64,000 bases of DNA from Cenococcum geophilum 1.58. Taxonomy: Eukaryota; Ascomycota; Dothideomycetes; Gloniales; Gloniaceae. The position numbers and the translations under genes are program-made. Of the stretch, positions 37,544 to 50,279 are shown piece by piece. Numbering within the stretch: position 1 is the first letter of the stretch; each line of letters starts with the position of its first letter. Under the pieces are notes generated by a model. That model made no database searches and was not told where the DNA came from. It saw only the letters and a program-made list of their open reading frames with translations. The stretch lies in assembly GCA_001692895.1 (NCBI GenBank), contig KV748234.1, positions 806,001-870,000 on the forward strand, read 5' to 3'.

Positions 37544-37951
37544 TGTAACGGAACCTTGTAATAGGAACTACGGTGGGTTCTGTCAATGGGCTAGGTGTAT
37601 AGGAAATGTAAAAATAGTAGTTAACAACGTAATAACAACTAGTGGAGTGGTTGCCTAATAGATTAACTTTAATTATATTCTGAGAATTACTATAAGGAAG
37701 GAACTATCTAGGTAGGGACTAAGGGTCCTTAAATACACAACTGTACTCCTATAAAATCCTCCTTATACGTAATATACGTGTTATACGTATTATACGTGTC
37801 GTATACTGCGTATAATATTATATAACTCGCTTACTATTCTTTATTATATAGTTCTATGGGTTTTATCCTAGACCGTGCTTATATTAACTAACTAGCTTCT
37901 TCTAACTCTTCTCTAAGTAGTTATAATATTGTACTTAAAGCGTCTGTAACA
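37544..37951 (-). repeat. LTR of Gypsy D (left)
   Basis: 408 bp. Its outer third (GGGTTCTGTCAATGGGCTAG region) is present in the solo LTR 35197-35622 but missing from the right LTR. The middle has ATACGTGTTATACGTATTAT-type short repeats. Confidence 0.88.
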
Positions 37952-40900
37952 CTATCTCCCTCCTCTCTATCTTCGTCCTTAAAGATACCTAATATCTCTA
38001 AGTTATTTACTAAAGGTGTAATATCCGTCTAATTAATTTGGTTAATATCGTTACTTATAATACCTAAAGCCTCTTCTTCTTTATAAGCGCAACGTTATGC
38101 CCACACTATTGCTACAATATTATCGCTTAGTAAAATAATACTATCTTTATGTTCTTGTTGTGTAAAAGAAGGATTAATTTATATTATATTAGCGAATCCT
38201 TTATCTTAACAACCCTCTTCTTATTTAGAGTGCACTAAAGCAAACATTTGATCGTCTTATAATATTCGCTCTACTTTTAACCCTAAGTGTGCGCGTCTTA
38301 TAACTTTTAATAGTCTCTAAGTTCCCTAAGTAATTTATTATAGGGTCTCGTGTTTAATCTACTGCTGCGAAGCTTAATAGTAAACTATCCATTACTCTGG
38401 CGGAACTTTGTTGTTTATATAATACTAAGAAGGAGGCCGCTAATGCTTAACAACGGGCTCTTAACTCTCGTCTTGCTGCGTCTACTCGGTTAATTTATCT
38501 TAAGAAAGTTTGCGAGAAGGTTTGTTTAAAGGAGTAGAAACTTATTTAATAAGGTCTATAGGAACTTAGTAATAAAAGAACAGATTTTCTTTTAATAGAG
38601 AAGGAAACAACTCTAAGTAGTTTAGCAGTCGCTCTTCCTAGGTCCCCTTTAGGTAACTTATTCTTTAGCGATTCTTCTTTATTAATATTGCCTGACCTTT
38701 TCTCTTTTAATACTTCTATACCTTTTCTATAGCGTTCTTTAGGTTTTCTAGTAGTTCCTAGGTAGTCTTATTATAGCCTATCTACTTTACTTTATACCAT
38801 ATTTTATTATCTATGTCCTTATAACTAACGATCTTTAAAACTTACTATTTATCTTCTTCCTATTCTCTATATATGTCTACTTTATAAACCGGTGGCTTAA
38901 TATTCCCGTATACTAGCTCTAGCATTACAATATACTATATAGGGTAGATCTTTATCCTAGCTAGTAAGTTTAACTTAAATATAACTAATAAAATTTTCTA
39001 TATAATTTTAAAAGGTTCTAGTTTAACGTAGTCCAACTTCTTACTTAGTTGTTAACTCTTAAAATTTTTGTGTAGTAGCTATACTTTATCTCCCTCCTTA
39101 AGATCTAGTCCCTTAGATCTCTTAGCATCGTAGTACTTTTTTATCCTTTACTATACTATCTTAGCTGTTTCCGTAAGGTCTATATAAAGATTTATTAAAC
39201 TCTTTATTTTTTATTTAGCTATGCTACTTATCTTCTTTACTTAATATGGCGATAATAAGGTCCTTAGCTTATATCCATAATTTACCTTAAATAGTAACGT
39301 GCCCATCCCTTCTTATAGTGTTAGATTATATATAAACTATATAACTAGTAATAGCGATACCTAATTATTCTATACGTAATTAATATAGTGCCTTAAATAC
39401 TATTCTAGTGTCTAATTTAATCTTTCTATTTAACCGTCTGTCTATAGATAATATACGGTGGAAGTTGCTACTTAAACTCCTTGCTCTGCTAAGAATACTT
39501 CCTAGAATACTATTACGAATCTTAGATCTCTATCCAATATAATTTTACTTAGTACTCTATGCCTTATAAACACTTCTTTAATATAAATTCTAGCAACATC
39601 TTCTACTAATATTTCTTCTATATATACTATAAAGTATCCCTACTTTATAAGCTTGTCTACTATTACTAAGATTGCGTTATAATCTTATCCGGTAATAGGA
39701 TCTTTTAACTTTAGTAACTTAATAATAAAGTCCCATAATATAACCTCCTATAGTCTCTCTAGTATTTTAATAGGTTATAGCTTCCTATATAGCTTATACC
39801 TTATTAGTTTATTCCTTTAGCAATTTAGGCATTCTCTTATAACTTATATAGCTAGTCCCTAGATTCTATTAATAATATACTCCTCTTAAAGTCTTAACAC
39901 TAAGCCTATAGCTCCGTTGTGCCCTTAAGTTAGTTCTTTATAAAATAATTTAATAAACTCCTTTGCGATAGATCTTGGCACATATATTACTTCTTAATTT
40001 TCGTACTACTCTAAGTCTAGATCCTCTGTTTGTGCATTTAGGATCTTTTATATTTAATTACTCTCTAGTAATTCGTGGATCTGTTCTTCTTATATTGCTA
40101 TAATTTTTAGATAATTATATCTAATTAATCCGTTTATATCTTTTCGCAATAAAGCCCCTAATAGCTTTTCGTTGTTTTATAGTTTAGTCTTTCTACTTAA
40201 AGCGTCTGCTTATGCATTCTCTGTACCCTTAATATACTAAATCTTAAAATAATATTCTATAAGCATCTTTGCCCATCTAACCTATCTACAATTAAGTTCT
40301 TTTATTATTAGGAACCCCGTTAGGTTCTTATAATCCGTCTTAACTATAAATAGTTTTTCTATACCTTATAAGAATAACCTCTATTTCTTTAGTACTATAA
40401 CTATACCTAATAACTCCTTATTATAGATATTATAGTTTAGTTCTAGTGGTGTTATCTTTTAACTATAATATACCACTAGGTGCCATCTATCTTTATATTT
40501 CTATAGGAAGCACACTCCTAGTACATAGTCTAATGCATCCGTTTTAACTACTATCTCTAACTATAGTTAATAGATTTTAAGAACTAGCTCTTAGGTAAAT
40601 AACTATTTAATTCTTTTAAATAGTTCTTTTTATTCCTCTTCCTATACCCATAGTTCTTTCTTCTTTGTTAGTTTTATAAGTGGCTTAATATCCTTTAACT
40701 ATTAAGCTATAAACCTTCTACAGTAGTTGCAGAACCTTAAAAATAACCTTAATTATATTACATTTTCTAGTTCTTGCCAATTTACTATAGCCTCAATCTT
40801 CTTTAGATCTATGCTAAGTTGGCCTAGTTTAATAATAAATCTAACAAAATCCATCTTCCTAGTAAAGAACTCGCATTTCTTAATTGCTACTAGCATCTAT

Positions 40901-42888
40901 TTTTCCTATAGTCTCTTTAAGACCTATTTAACGTATTCTCTATATTCTTCCTTACTTATTAAGTAGATAATAATATTATTAAGGTATACCATAACAAATT
41001 CATCTAAGTGTTCTCTTAATATATTGTTAATACGCTTCTAAAACATTACTAGTGCGTTTATAAGCCTAAATTGCATAACTAATAGTTTATATAGTCCTTC
41101 CTTTAACCTAAAGGCTACCTTCTATTCGTTACCTTCCCTAATTTTAATCTAATGGTACACCCATCTTAGATCTATCTTCGTAAAGATTTACGCGTTACCA
41201 ATCCTATCTTAGATTTCACTAATTAAGGGTAAAGGATACCTATCCTTCCTAGTAATGCTGTTTAACTATTTATAGTTAATATATAGTCTAAGTTTTCCAT
41301 TCTTCTTTAGTATAAACAGTACTGGATATCCCGCTAATAATTATAATAGTCTAATATATCCTTTTTAAAGATTTTCCTGGACAAACTCCTTAAGTGCTTA
41401 TAACTCTTTTTCTATTAACTTTTAAGTTAGGTAGAACCTTAAACTTATTTCTAGTTCTAGCTCTATCTTATAGTCCTATACTATATAATCTAATAGCTTT
41501 TTACTTTCTAGTAACTATAACTTCTTACTATACTTATGGTATCTCTTTAGTATATAGCTTAATCCTTAATTAGTCTCCTTATATATTACTCCGACTTAGT
41601 ACTATACTAACTTAGTTTATTATCGTATCTTGCGTTATTATATATCCCTAATATTAACCTAACCTATAACCTAATCGATTTTTAGATTATATTCCTATAA
41701 CTAAGGCATTCCCAATACTGCCTTATTATTCCCTAATAGTAATATATCGAAAGACATCTCAACTTATCTCCCTTTAATAGTTATCTAAATTGGTCCTATT
41801 TTAAGATTAATAATGCCTCCTCTATAGGCTATTGGATCTCCTAAAATCGTTACTAGTAGATAAGGGTGCTTCTTTTATCTATGCGGTAGCCCTATCCTTT
41901 TAACTACTATTAATAAGATATGGTTTTGTATTGCTCTACTATCTACTAACGCTTTAAACTGTTAATCTTACTATTTAACTCTTAGATTTAGGTGTTATCC
42001 TTAAATTCCTTTAAAGGTCTAAGGCTCTACTACTAGCTCCCTCTAGTCCTATAGGCCTCTACTTTTCCTAACTATTAGCTACTTAATCCTATTATACTTA
42101 GCTTACTTTTTAGCCAATACCTAGTTCGCTTTTTATCTTTAATATACTATAAACAGGTATTTTTTAGACATTTTTACTACTGTTATCTATCTAAGTATTC
42201 TTCCGTAAGGAATCTTCCTAGTTAAAGTATTAAGTCTCCTTCCTCTTAGACTTCTACTAGATGCTATCTATATATATACTTAGCATTCCTATACTATTAT
42301 TTATCTATTATCTAGTACATCCTTATAGGGTATTTTTAGTTTTTCTCCTTTAGATTCTTATGCATCTTATATATATCATCTACGTATGCGATCCATGATA
42401 GCGTATAGTATGCTAGGTACTTTAGGTTAACTCTTAGCTCGTCTTCGCTTTTAAGTTTAAACCTCTATTGCACTAATCTAAACGTTGCGACTTTATTTAT
42501 AGGTACTAAGACGCGCTTCTCGCTTCTCTAGTCCTCTGATTATTCCTCTAGATCTTTTAATATTATAATTAAGGCTCCCTTAATATAATTTATTACTTTT
42601 TCCGTAATTAAATAGTCTTAGATAACTTTTTCGTCCAACCATATATAGAAATCTTCCTACTCGTCATTATGTCGTTGCCTATACTACTTTTAGTACAGCT
42701 ATTAGAGTATATACGGTCTATCCGTAAGGAAGTATCTTCTTATTACTATGTTATAACAGCCCTTTATGTGTTATTCTTCGAACCTAGTAGAAATCCCTAG
42801 ATCCTCTTCTTATTCCAGTTTAGTAAGCCACTTAGCTCTTAGTATGCCTATCTTAGGTCTATTAGTAATTCTTTATACTAGTACTCTA
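37952..42888 (-). pseudogene. Gypsy D gag-pol
   Basis: Minus-strand translation shows the RT landmark DRYPLPLISEI (about 41205-41240), QFRLINALVMF and INNILREHLDEFVMVYL (about 40985-41090), and KKCEFFTRKMDFVRFIIKLG near 40835-40890. RNase H and integrase follow to about 38700. Toward the right end, gag-like sequence lies at 41900-42880. This is Ty3/Gypsy order. The + strand open frame at 40727-40966 is antisense to the RT and is not a gene. Numerous RIP-type interruptions. Confidence 0.83.
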
Positions 42889-43225
42889 TAATAACTGATG
42901 GAGTGGTTGCCTAATAGATTAACTCTAATTATATTCTAAGAATCACTATAAGAAAGGAACTATCTAGGTAGGGACTAAGGGTCCTTAAATACACAACCGT
43001 ACTCCTAGGAAATCCTTCTTATACGTGATGTACGTCTTATACATAAGGTACGTGAGTTCCTCTCATTCCTCTCGTTTAATACGTAGCATGTTATGTGACC
43101 TTGGTTACCATTCCTCGTTATATAGTTCTACCGGTTCTATCTTAGACCGTGCCTAAATCAACTAACTAGCTTCTTCCAACTCTTCTCCTAGTAGTCGTAA
43201 CATTGTACTTAAAGCGTCTGTAACA
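42889..43225 (-). repeat. LTR of Gypsy D (right, shortened)
   Basis: Matches 37630-37951 from GGAGTGGTTGCCTAATAG onward and ends GCGTCTGTAACA. The central segment (about 43015-43120) differs from both other LTRs of this family. It abuts the aspartyl protease remnant. Confidence 0.85.
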
Positions 43226-43279
43226 CAAGTGGCAATCTTATAATTATTAAAATTTATTAGTATTTATCTAACATTTATA

Positions 43280-44260
43280 AAGGTAATAAAAGGATTCTTA
43301 GAAGCCTTATACTTGGTGGCTATAATAGTATGCGTTTTAGTATAGGCAAGTCTATAGATATGCCTAGTTTAGTTAACTTTTCTCTTATTATAGGAGTCTA
43401 ATCTATTGTTATTACTCTAGATCTAAATGTTCAGCCTAATATCTATTTAGCTACAGTAGGTTATAGAGGTTTTTTTAGGCAAATTGATTCTATATTGCTA
43501 TACCTTTGGCTGCCACAGAAGGATAATATATTAGAGTATATATTTATGCTTATATATAACTTAAGTACGAACTTATATTTAGTAAATAATATAGTTTATA
43601 AAAAGAATCTTAAGTTAAACGCAATAATTAGTTTTAGTATTAACAATAGTGCTATAGCAAGTAACGACTTTGTGTCTATTACGCTTCCTTATACTGCATT
43701 TGGTCTAACGGCTTCATTTCTACTGTATAATAGTACTATAAGATACTTTCTAATTAAGAGAGCTATAAATGGAGTTTATATACTTAGGCGGACATTATTA
43801 TAAGAAGTATATCTTATAGTTGATTATAAGCGTCGCAATTTCACTATTACTTATATAAACTTTTCAGACCTAATGCCTGCCAAATATATCGTCTCTATAT
43901 ATCCACTAGTATCTAAACAGGACAGTTTTAAGGTACTACCTAAAGGCCATCTTAGAGGTGTTGTAATTACTAGTATTAGTATTGCCATTACGGTATTTAT
44001 TATTTTTATAATAGTTATATTATTCTATTTTATCCTATAGCGTTATTATATAGTCTAGAATTGCGAACTAAAAGTAGGGTTAAGGAAGTCGGAAATTATT
44101 AAAGAAAGTAAAGCAGCTGATCTTAACCCTTAGGAGCTTCTATTACCTAATATGCTAGTTATACTATCTATATAAAAACCTAATATATAAAATGAATTTG
44201 GACTATTAGAGCTACCATCGCTACTTTTAGTAACCGATACCAGTCTGGGCATTCTATACT
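43280..44260 (+). pseudogene. Membrane-anchored aspartyl protease (peptidase A1), C-terminal part, RIP-damaged
   Basis: One + frame reads LGGYNSMRF (about 43311) and GYRGFFRQIDSILLYLWLPQ (about 43464-43515); IDS is the second catalytic Asp region. It continues through YNLSTNLYLVNNIVYKKNL, ITLPYTAFGLTASFLLYNST (about 43678-43737), YLIVDYKRRNFTI (about 43812-43850) and SDLMPAKYIVSIYPL. A hydrophobic segment VVITSISIAITVFIIFIIVI (about 43958-44020) follows, then a charged tail. This is the C-lobe, transmembrane anchor and cytoplasmic tail of a fungal pepsin-like protease that would act at the cell surface. The middle 102 codons (43495-43803) are still open. Stops elsewhere are TAA/TAG or TAG-for-Trp changes. 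The N-lobe with the first catalytic Asp is missing; the fragment begins near the end of Gypsy D. It is a host gene copy that was duplicated and hit by RIP, not a working gene. Confidence 0.75.
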
Positions 44261-44581
44261 TTAGAAACTCCCCTTATATAGAAAGCTTAAAGCTTTACGT
44301 ACGGAGGCTCTGTATAAAGCTCTGTACAAAGCTTTATATAACTATCCAGTTAATAAATATAATTTTTATAAAGATTTGCCTTATTATACTTTTAAATAAT
44401 ATATTATCTATTTATTAATAAAGATATTAGGTAGTAGTTAATTAAAGAATAAAATTTAGTATAGTAATATAAAAGCTAATAAATATCTAAATAGTGCTTT
44501 AGATATTTATTATATAAGCTACTAATAATTAGATAAATATCTAATAGTAAGGTAACCCTTCTTATATAGCGCGGTATATAT
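44261..44581. other. AT-rich spacer between protease remnant and rve transposon
   Basis: No gene seen. It contains short repeats of AAAGCTCTGTA and ATATCTAAATA types and a long TA-rich stretch. It ends in TATATATATA, where the left terminal repeat of the rve transposon begins. Confidence 0.4.
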
Positions 44582-44607
44582 ATATAACGTATTCCACAAG
44601 CAAATTA
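44582..44607. repeat. Left TIR of transposon M, outer 26 bp
   Basis: ATATAACGTATTCCACAAGC followed by AAATTA. It is separated from the inner TIR part (51067-51113) by MITE H. The reverse complement is at about 61643-61668. Confidence 0.8.
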
Positions 44608-44702
44608 CTAATATAAGCGAGTTACTAAGCTAATTCCTTACCAAAATCTATAAAATTTATAATAAAATACAGTGATGTGCACGACTAGCTTCCACCCCCT
44701 TC

Positions 44703-44876
44703 TGTTAGATAATCTGTATTCTCTATAGCGTAGGACGTGCACGAGTCACGTATACGGGGCCCGTGCTTTATAAATATCTTCATTTAAGCCTAGGGGCCCT
44801 AGGTTAAGACATAATCAAGATCATTAATCAATCAATCCATTTCATCAATGAATAGCTCTATATAAGTTATCTAACA
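44703..44876 (+). repeat. 5' LTR of Copia F
   Basis: 174 bp beginning TGTTAGATAATCTG and ending TTATCTAACA. A TATA-like TTTATAAATATC lies near 44770. Nearly identical to 50106-50279. Confidence 0.94.
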
Positions 44877-47800
44877 GTTATAAGCCCGGTCTGCCGACTT
44901 AAGAAGCTATTCAGCTATTACTTAATTATTTAAAGAAATTCTACCTTATCGTTAGACTCTGACACCTTATCGTCACAAGACGACCCTAATCGAAATCCTA
45001 CCTCAATTGTCACAGGACGAGATTCCACGAGATTCCACGAGATTCTACGAGATTCCACCTCAATCGTCACAGGACGATCCTGATGATAAGGACGATCCTA
45101 ATGATAAGGACGATCCTAACAACAAAAATACCATCTTAATTCCTCCTTTGCCTATTAGTTAAATAACTCCACCATTAAGTTCGTCTACTATAATTATCCT
45201 TAATAAGCTAGAAGACTGGGAGCAATGGATCTAGTAACTATAAGCCCTCGTAGATAAACGAATTTGGGCCTACGTTGACCCAGACAATATAGCACCTTAA
45301 CGAGGTCTACTATAAGAACCAGCCTATCCAGAAGTTATAGATTTTAATAAGAATGCAACCTTATATATATAGCTCTCGACAAATTAATAGAGGGCGTACG
45401 AGAATAGCAGACGATACTATAACTAAGATATAAAGTACTTCCTGAAATAGGAAGAGTATCTGCAATAGATACGCACCTAGATCACGTCTATAGTATTAAT
45501 TCAGAAGAAGCTACTCCTTAACCCTTCCTTAATAGTTAAAGAATGGCTATCTTAACTAAAGGAGAACACTAAACCTACCTCGTTGTTTGTTAGGAAGAAG
45601 GTATAATACTAGTATACGGAAGCCCTTAAGGGGTTTAAATAGTTATTAAAATTAAACCTATAGCTAGATTAATGGGAACATATAATAGTACTAGGAGAGA
45701 AGTATAAGATCCCTTAAATGTTAGAAGGAATCTAGCTTTAAGATTTAGCAGACGTTATTTAACCTTTTAGCGACGCCTATTATATAAAGTATACTACTAA
45801 GTTAAATAACCTATAGAAGTTAAGATCTTCCGAATACCGCAGAGTAGTAAAGGAGCTGCAAGAAGGACTTATAAGACCCTTAAAGAAAGCCAATACTACT
45901 ATAAGAGGGAGTACCTTTAATACAGACTTTGCAGAGCAAGCCATTAAGGATCACTCTAATACTACTAAAGGTTTATAAAGAGGAGCCTTAGTATATAATA
46001 GACGCTTAAAGAGAGCCGGGATATAGGTAGATAAGAAGACGTCCTATAAGAAGCTAACCCCTAAGTGCTTAGCGTGCGGAATACAAGGACACTCCCTTAA
46101 GGACTATTAGTGTTTATTTAAAGATAAAAGACCTACAGGAGTTACAATAGGAGATGCTCACATTAATAGGGCACTAAAGAAGGTAGAAAAGAATAAGAAT
46201 CTCGCTAACTAAGTTATAAAGATCAGACTTAAAGAATAAGAAGATAAGGCTTAATAACGATAGGACAAGAGCCAGGAAGTTAAGATTAAGGGAGAAGCTA
46301 ATGCAATATTCCTAGAATCGTATTATACCAGTCAACTCCATTTACTAAAGCTATCAACTATTCTTAACTTAGGAACCACTCTCTATATCTTTAATAACCT
46401 CTCTTGTTTTTATAATTTTAGGAAAGCTCTAAGATACAAATACGTCATCGCCGGCAGCTTAGAAGTCCCTATACTAGGCTACAGCAATATTACTATCCAA
46501 GTTATAAAACTAGACAAGAGTAAAGGAATCCTATGTCTTAAGGACGTTGCCTTTTATACGGACTTTAATACAAACCTAGTATTATTCCGTCTACTTTAAA
46601 AATAAGGGTACTACTAGGACAATAAAGGAGATAACAATCTTCTAGTTTAAAAGGATAATATAACCCTATATTAAATAGAAGAACATTATAAATAATAGAC
46701 TATTAAATATATCTAATTAGGAAGCTTAAAATCCACATTTAATATTAGCCGTCTACCGCGCCGTTAACAAAAGCGCAGAGTATTGTTAAGAGACGTTCAT
46801 CTAGATTTAAAAGGTAATGCACGACTATAGCATCTGCGTCTAGGTTATTTAGGACCTATAAGCCTTTATTATCTAGGTCTTAACGCCCTAGGAGTTAAGC
46901 TTTAAGGCCTAAAGATGACGGAATATTAATATTACAGTCTCGCCAAAATTAAGCGTTAGGTTTTAAGAAGGTTCTTAAAATAGAAAATTAATAAACCCTA
47001 TCTTAACCTCTATATTAACTGGACTAACCTTAAGGAAGCGCATACTAGATTTATACGAGTTATACTTATCTATAATACCTTCTTAGGAAGATCCTTCCCG
47101 TATTTTATAACGACGTATAGTAAGGAAAAGGAGACACTATAAGTACTTAAAGATTTTATCTAATGGATTCGTCTGAGGTATAACCTTAAAGTTAATACTA
47201 TTAGATTAGACAACAAGCTAGGGAGAAAGAAAACCCTTAAATGGCTACGGACGCAAGGGATTATATTTAAGCCTTTGGCGCTATATACCTAAGTACAAAA
47301 CGGTACCGCCGAACGCTTAGGGGGTGTAATTATTAAGAGAGCACGTGCAATAAGAATTGCTGCTAATTTACCACACAACCTATGGAATAAGATAGTTAAC
47401 TATATAGTCTACCTTTGAGATTAAACGCCACGGGAAAGCTTTAGTTGGAAATCGCTATATAAGAGGTTCTATACCTTCCTAGCCAATAGGAGATTAAGAA
47501 AGCCGCAACTGGCGCACCTAAAAGCCTACGGCTGTAGGGCGTACGCGATAATATCGGACGCCCAGCTAAAGAAGAAAAGGCTAAGCAAGCTAGATCCGCG
47601 AGCCCATATTGGCTATCTTGTCGGCTATAACTCTACTAATATCTATAGGATCTGGATCCCATACAAGGGTATCGTCATCTCTATAAGGGATATTATCTTT
47701 AACAAAAAGACGTTCTTTAATGGTAAGTAAACGGACATTTTAGAGGACCTACACGCTAAATTAGACACGCTAATTAAGAAGATTTAACTTCCTAATACCC

Positions 47801-50105
47801 TAACTAAGAATAAGGTTCTTTTAGAAGACGATAAAGAAGTATTTAAACCGTCAATTTAAGAGGAAGACGACGACGTTAATAAGCCTGTTTGAACCTTTAA
47901 TAAGTTAGCCAATCTTAAGCTTACAAGAGCTCTTAAAGATGCATATTATACGCCACCTCCAACAGAAGAAGACGAAGAATCTCTATGTGCCTTCTACGTT
48001 AAGTACCCTATAAGGTCAGATATACTAGATTAGGACATTATCTAACAAAAAGGAGACGGGTTTAACACTTAGGGGGTATTCAACGACTCGGTTAAAGACT
48101 CATTTAAGGAAGCCTGCGATAATAGGTTTAAAGACTTTATTACTAAAAGGATCATATTAGCCTATTACGGCGCCTTCTTGGCAGGACGGAAGTTTAACCT
48201 TAATAGTCAACTTAACGACAGTAAGCTGAAATTAGGTAGAATACGCAATATCAGATTATATAGAAAGAACTTACCTCCGCCACCTTAGTTAATCCAAGAC
48301 CTTAATATATACCCTCTTCGAGATCAGTTCTAAGAGGCTTAATAAGCCTACCTCCAATCTCATTATTAAATGAGGTTGTTTTAAGAAATAGATAAGAAGT
48401 ACGTAAAGGGATAGTAGGTCCTTAGCTTAATATAGGTATTCGTCTATAAGACGGATAAGCATAGATTTCTCTAGAAATATAAGGCACGCTTAGTAGTCTG
48501 CGGAAATTAATAGGCCCTAGGAGACCTACCTACGAGAGCCACTATATTGGCTAGTACGACCTTCTGAACCCTTATAGCGATCACTGTAAAATTTGACCTA
48601 GAGACGATATATATAGATGCAGTTAATGCGTTTGTCTATTATAATCTTAACGAGGTCGTCTATATAAAGCTACCGCTAGGGTTTAATAAAGGAAAGACAG
48701 ACAAAGTACTGCGTTTAAGAAAGGCCCTTTACGGACTATAACAATCACCACTATTATAGCAGAAGAATCTTACGAGCTCGCTAAACGAATTAGGTTTTAA
48801 AGAAGTACCCTAGGAGCCGTGTGTTATGCTAAAAGGTAAAATAGTCATCTTCTTCTACGTTAATAATATTGTCTTCTACTACTAAAAGATAGATAAGAAG
48901 AAAGCTTAAGAAGCAATTAAGGAGCTAAGTAAGGAATACCAGATAAGTACCCTTAGCGAGCTAAAATGGTTCCTAGGAATCTATATGCTACGCAATCATA
49001 GCTAGAGGCTCCTATAGCTATCCTAGAAAGCCTATATTAAGAAGATAGCTAACTAGTATAAGATAGATCTTAGAGGGCGTCTTTTAGATACTCCTATAGC
49101 AGAATTGGAACTCCTCCCTACCAATCACCATATAATCCGTCTAACGCGTCCGTCCCCTAATACAGACCTATTAATCCGTCCTATATCCCTACTAGCTTCT
49201 ATAATACTATATTAGAGAAAACTGGGTTTAGTACTCTATGCAGCCACTATAACGCGTCTGGATATTGCCTTTGCAGTATTATAGCTAGTAAGGTTTAATT
49301 AGGACCTAAGCTAAGAGCACTATTAAGCGGTAGACAGAGTTATCTAGTACCTATATAGCACGAGGAGCAGAGCAATCTACTATAGAGGAGATAAGGAAGG
49401 AATAAACGGTAGAGGGAGAGATAAAGGAATACGCGACCAAGGATAAGACGACGGAGACGGTAGAAGTAAAGTATAATCATTTATCTATATTAGCGACGTA
49501 TTATTCGCGGACAACTCCGTTAACAGAAAGAGCTTGTAAGGATATATTATAAAGCTATTTAGGGGACCGATCGCCTGGAGAGCAAATAAGTAGGGTACTG
49601 TTACGACGTTAAGTATAGAAGCCGAGTTATCAGCCCTATTACAGACAGTAAAGAAAGCTATCTTTATTAGTAGGCTGTTTAAAGCAATAACGTTATACCT
49701 AAACGAGCCCTTAATTATTAACTGCAATAACGTTTAGACACTCTGACTAATTATAGAAGATACGGTAAAGCTGATTATAAAGCTCTAATACGTTAATATC
49801 TATTAATACTAGTTGCGTTAAGAATACGTAATGAGATGAGTGCTATTATAATGGAAAGCAACGAAGGAGATAATTGCCGATGGACTTATAAAGGCCCTGC
49901 CCAAGTAGAGGTTTAAGAGCTTTGTTAATATGATTGGAATAGTGGATATCAAGGAGCGGCTAAATAAGGAGAAGCAACTAGAGGACCTAAGGGAGAAGGT
50001 TAGGGCGAGAAGGAAGGATTTAGAGGAGATTATAGGTCAATTGACGCATTAACGGAAGAGAAGGTAGTTAGCTTTGACCTCAAAGAGCTCGAAGCTAAGG
50101 GGGTA
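44877..50105 (+). pseudogene. Copia F gag-pol
   Basis: Gag runs from about 45160 (SSTIIILNKLEDWEQWI) and includes a zinc knuckle (KCLACGIQGHSLKD, about 46068-46110). Protease follows near 46360-46560, then pre-integrase and integrase from about 46740 to 47500 (YGCRAYAI near 47530). Reverse transcriptase spans about 48420-49130, with IDAVNAFVYYNLNEVVYIKL at 48617-48676 and LSELKWFLGIYMLRNHS at about 48955-49005. RNase H lies at 49480-49900. Domain order with integrase before RT is Copia type. Broken many times by RIP-type changes. The minus-strand open frame at 49485-49727 is antisense and not a gene. Confidence 0.85.
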
Positions 50106-50279
50106 TATCAGATAATCTGTATTCTCTGTGGCGTAGGACATGCACAAGTCACGTACACGGGGCCCGTGCTTTATAAATATCTTCATCTAAGCCTAGGGGC
50201 CCTAGGTTAAGACACAATCAAGATCATCAATCAATCAATCCATTTTATTAATGAATAGCTCTATATAAGTTATCTGACA
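50106..50279 (+). repeat. 3' LTR of Copia F
   Basis: 174 bp beginning TATCAGATAATCTG and ending TTATCTGACA, followed by CCTTC. Confidence 0.94.

Larger units (their letters stand above)
37544..43225 (-). mobile_element. Ty3/Gypsy LTR retrotransposon D (fossil)
   Basis: The left LTR (37544-37951, 408 bp, TGTAACGGAACC to CTGTAACA) and right LTR (about 42889-43225, 337 bp) are direct repeats. The complement of a polypurine tract (CTATCTCCCTCCTCTC) follows the left LTR, so coding is on the minus strand. The right LTR lacks about 80 bp at its inner end. Flanks do not match (TATAAC to the left, CAAGT to the right), so no target duplication is visible. The element may have formed by recombination between two insertions or lost its original flank. 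Internal sequence has gag, protease, RT, RNase H and integrase and is broken in many places in RIP style. Confidence 0.85.
44703..50279 (+). mobile_element. Ty1/Copia LTR retrotransposon F (fossil)
   Basis: Two 174-bp LTRs (44703-44876 and 50106-50279) are flanked by a perfect CCTTC duplication (44698-44702 and 50280-50284). The element is 5577 bp with a polypurine tract (AAGCTAAGGGGG) just before the right LTR, so it codes on the + strand. It looks structurally whole, with LTRs, gag, protease, integrase, RT and RNase H, but is broken in many places. The LTRs differ at only a few positions, mainly C/T and G/A, so it is among the younger insertions here. Confidence 0.94.

Noticed and set aside
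37404-37586. 60-codon open frame on the minus strand
   Set aside because: It spans the end of the palindrome arm and the start of an LTR, so it is a chance frame across a junction.
40727-40966. 79-codon open frame on the + strand
   Set aside because: It is antisense to the reverse transcriptase of Gypsy D.
49485-49727. 80-codon open frame on the minus strand
   Set aside because: It is antisense to the RNase H of Copia F.
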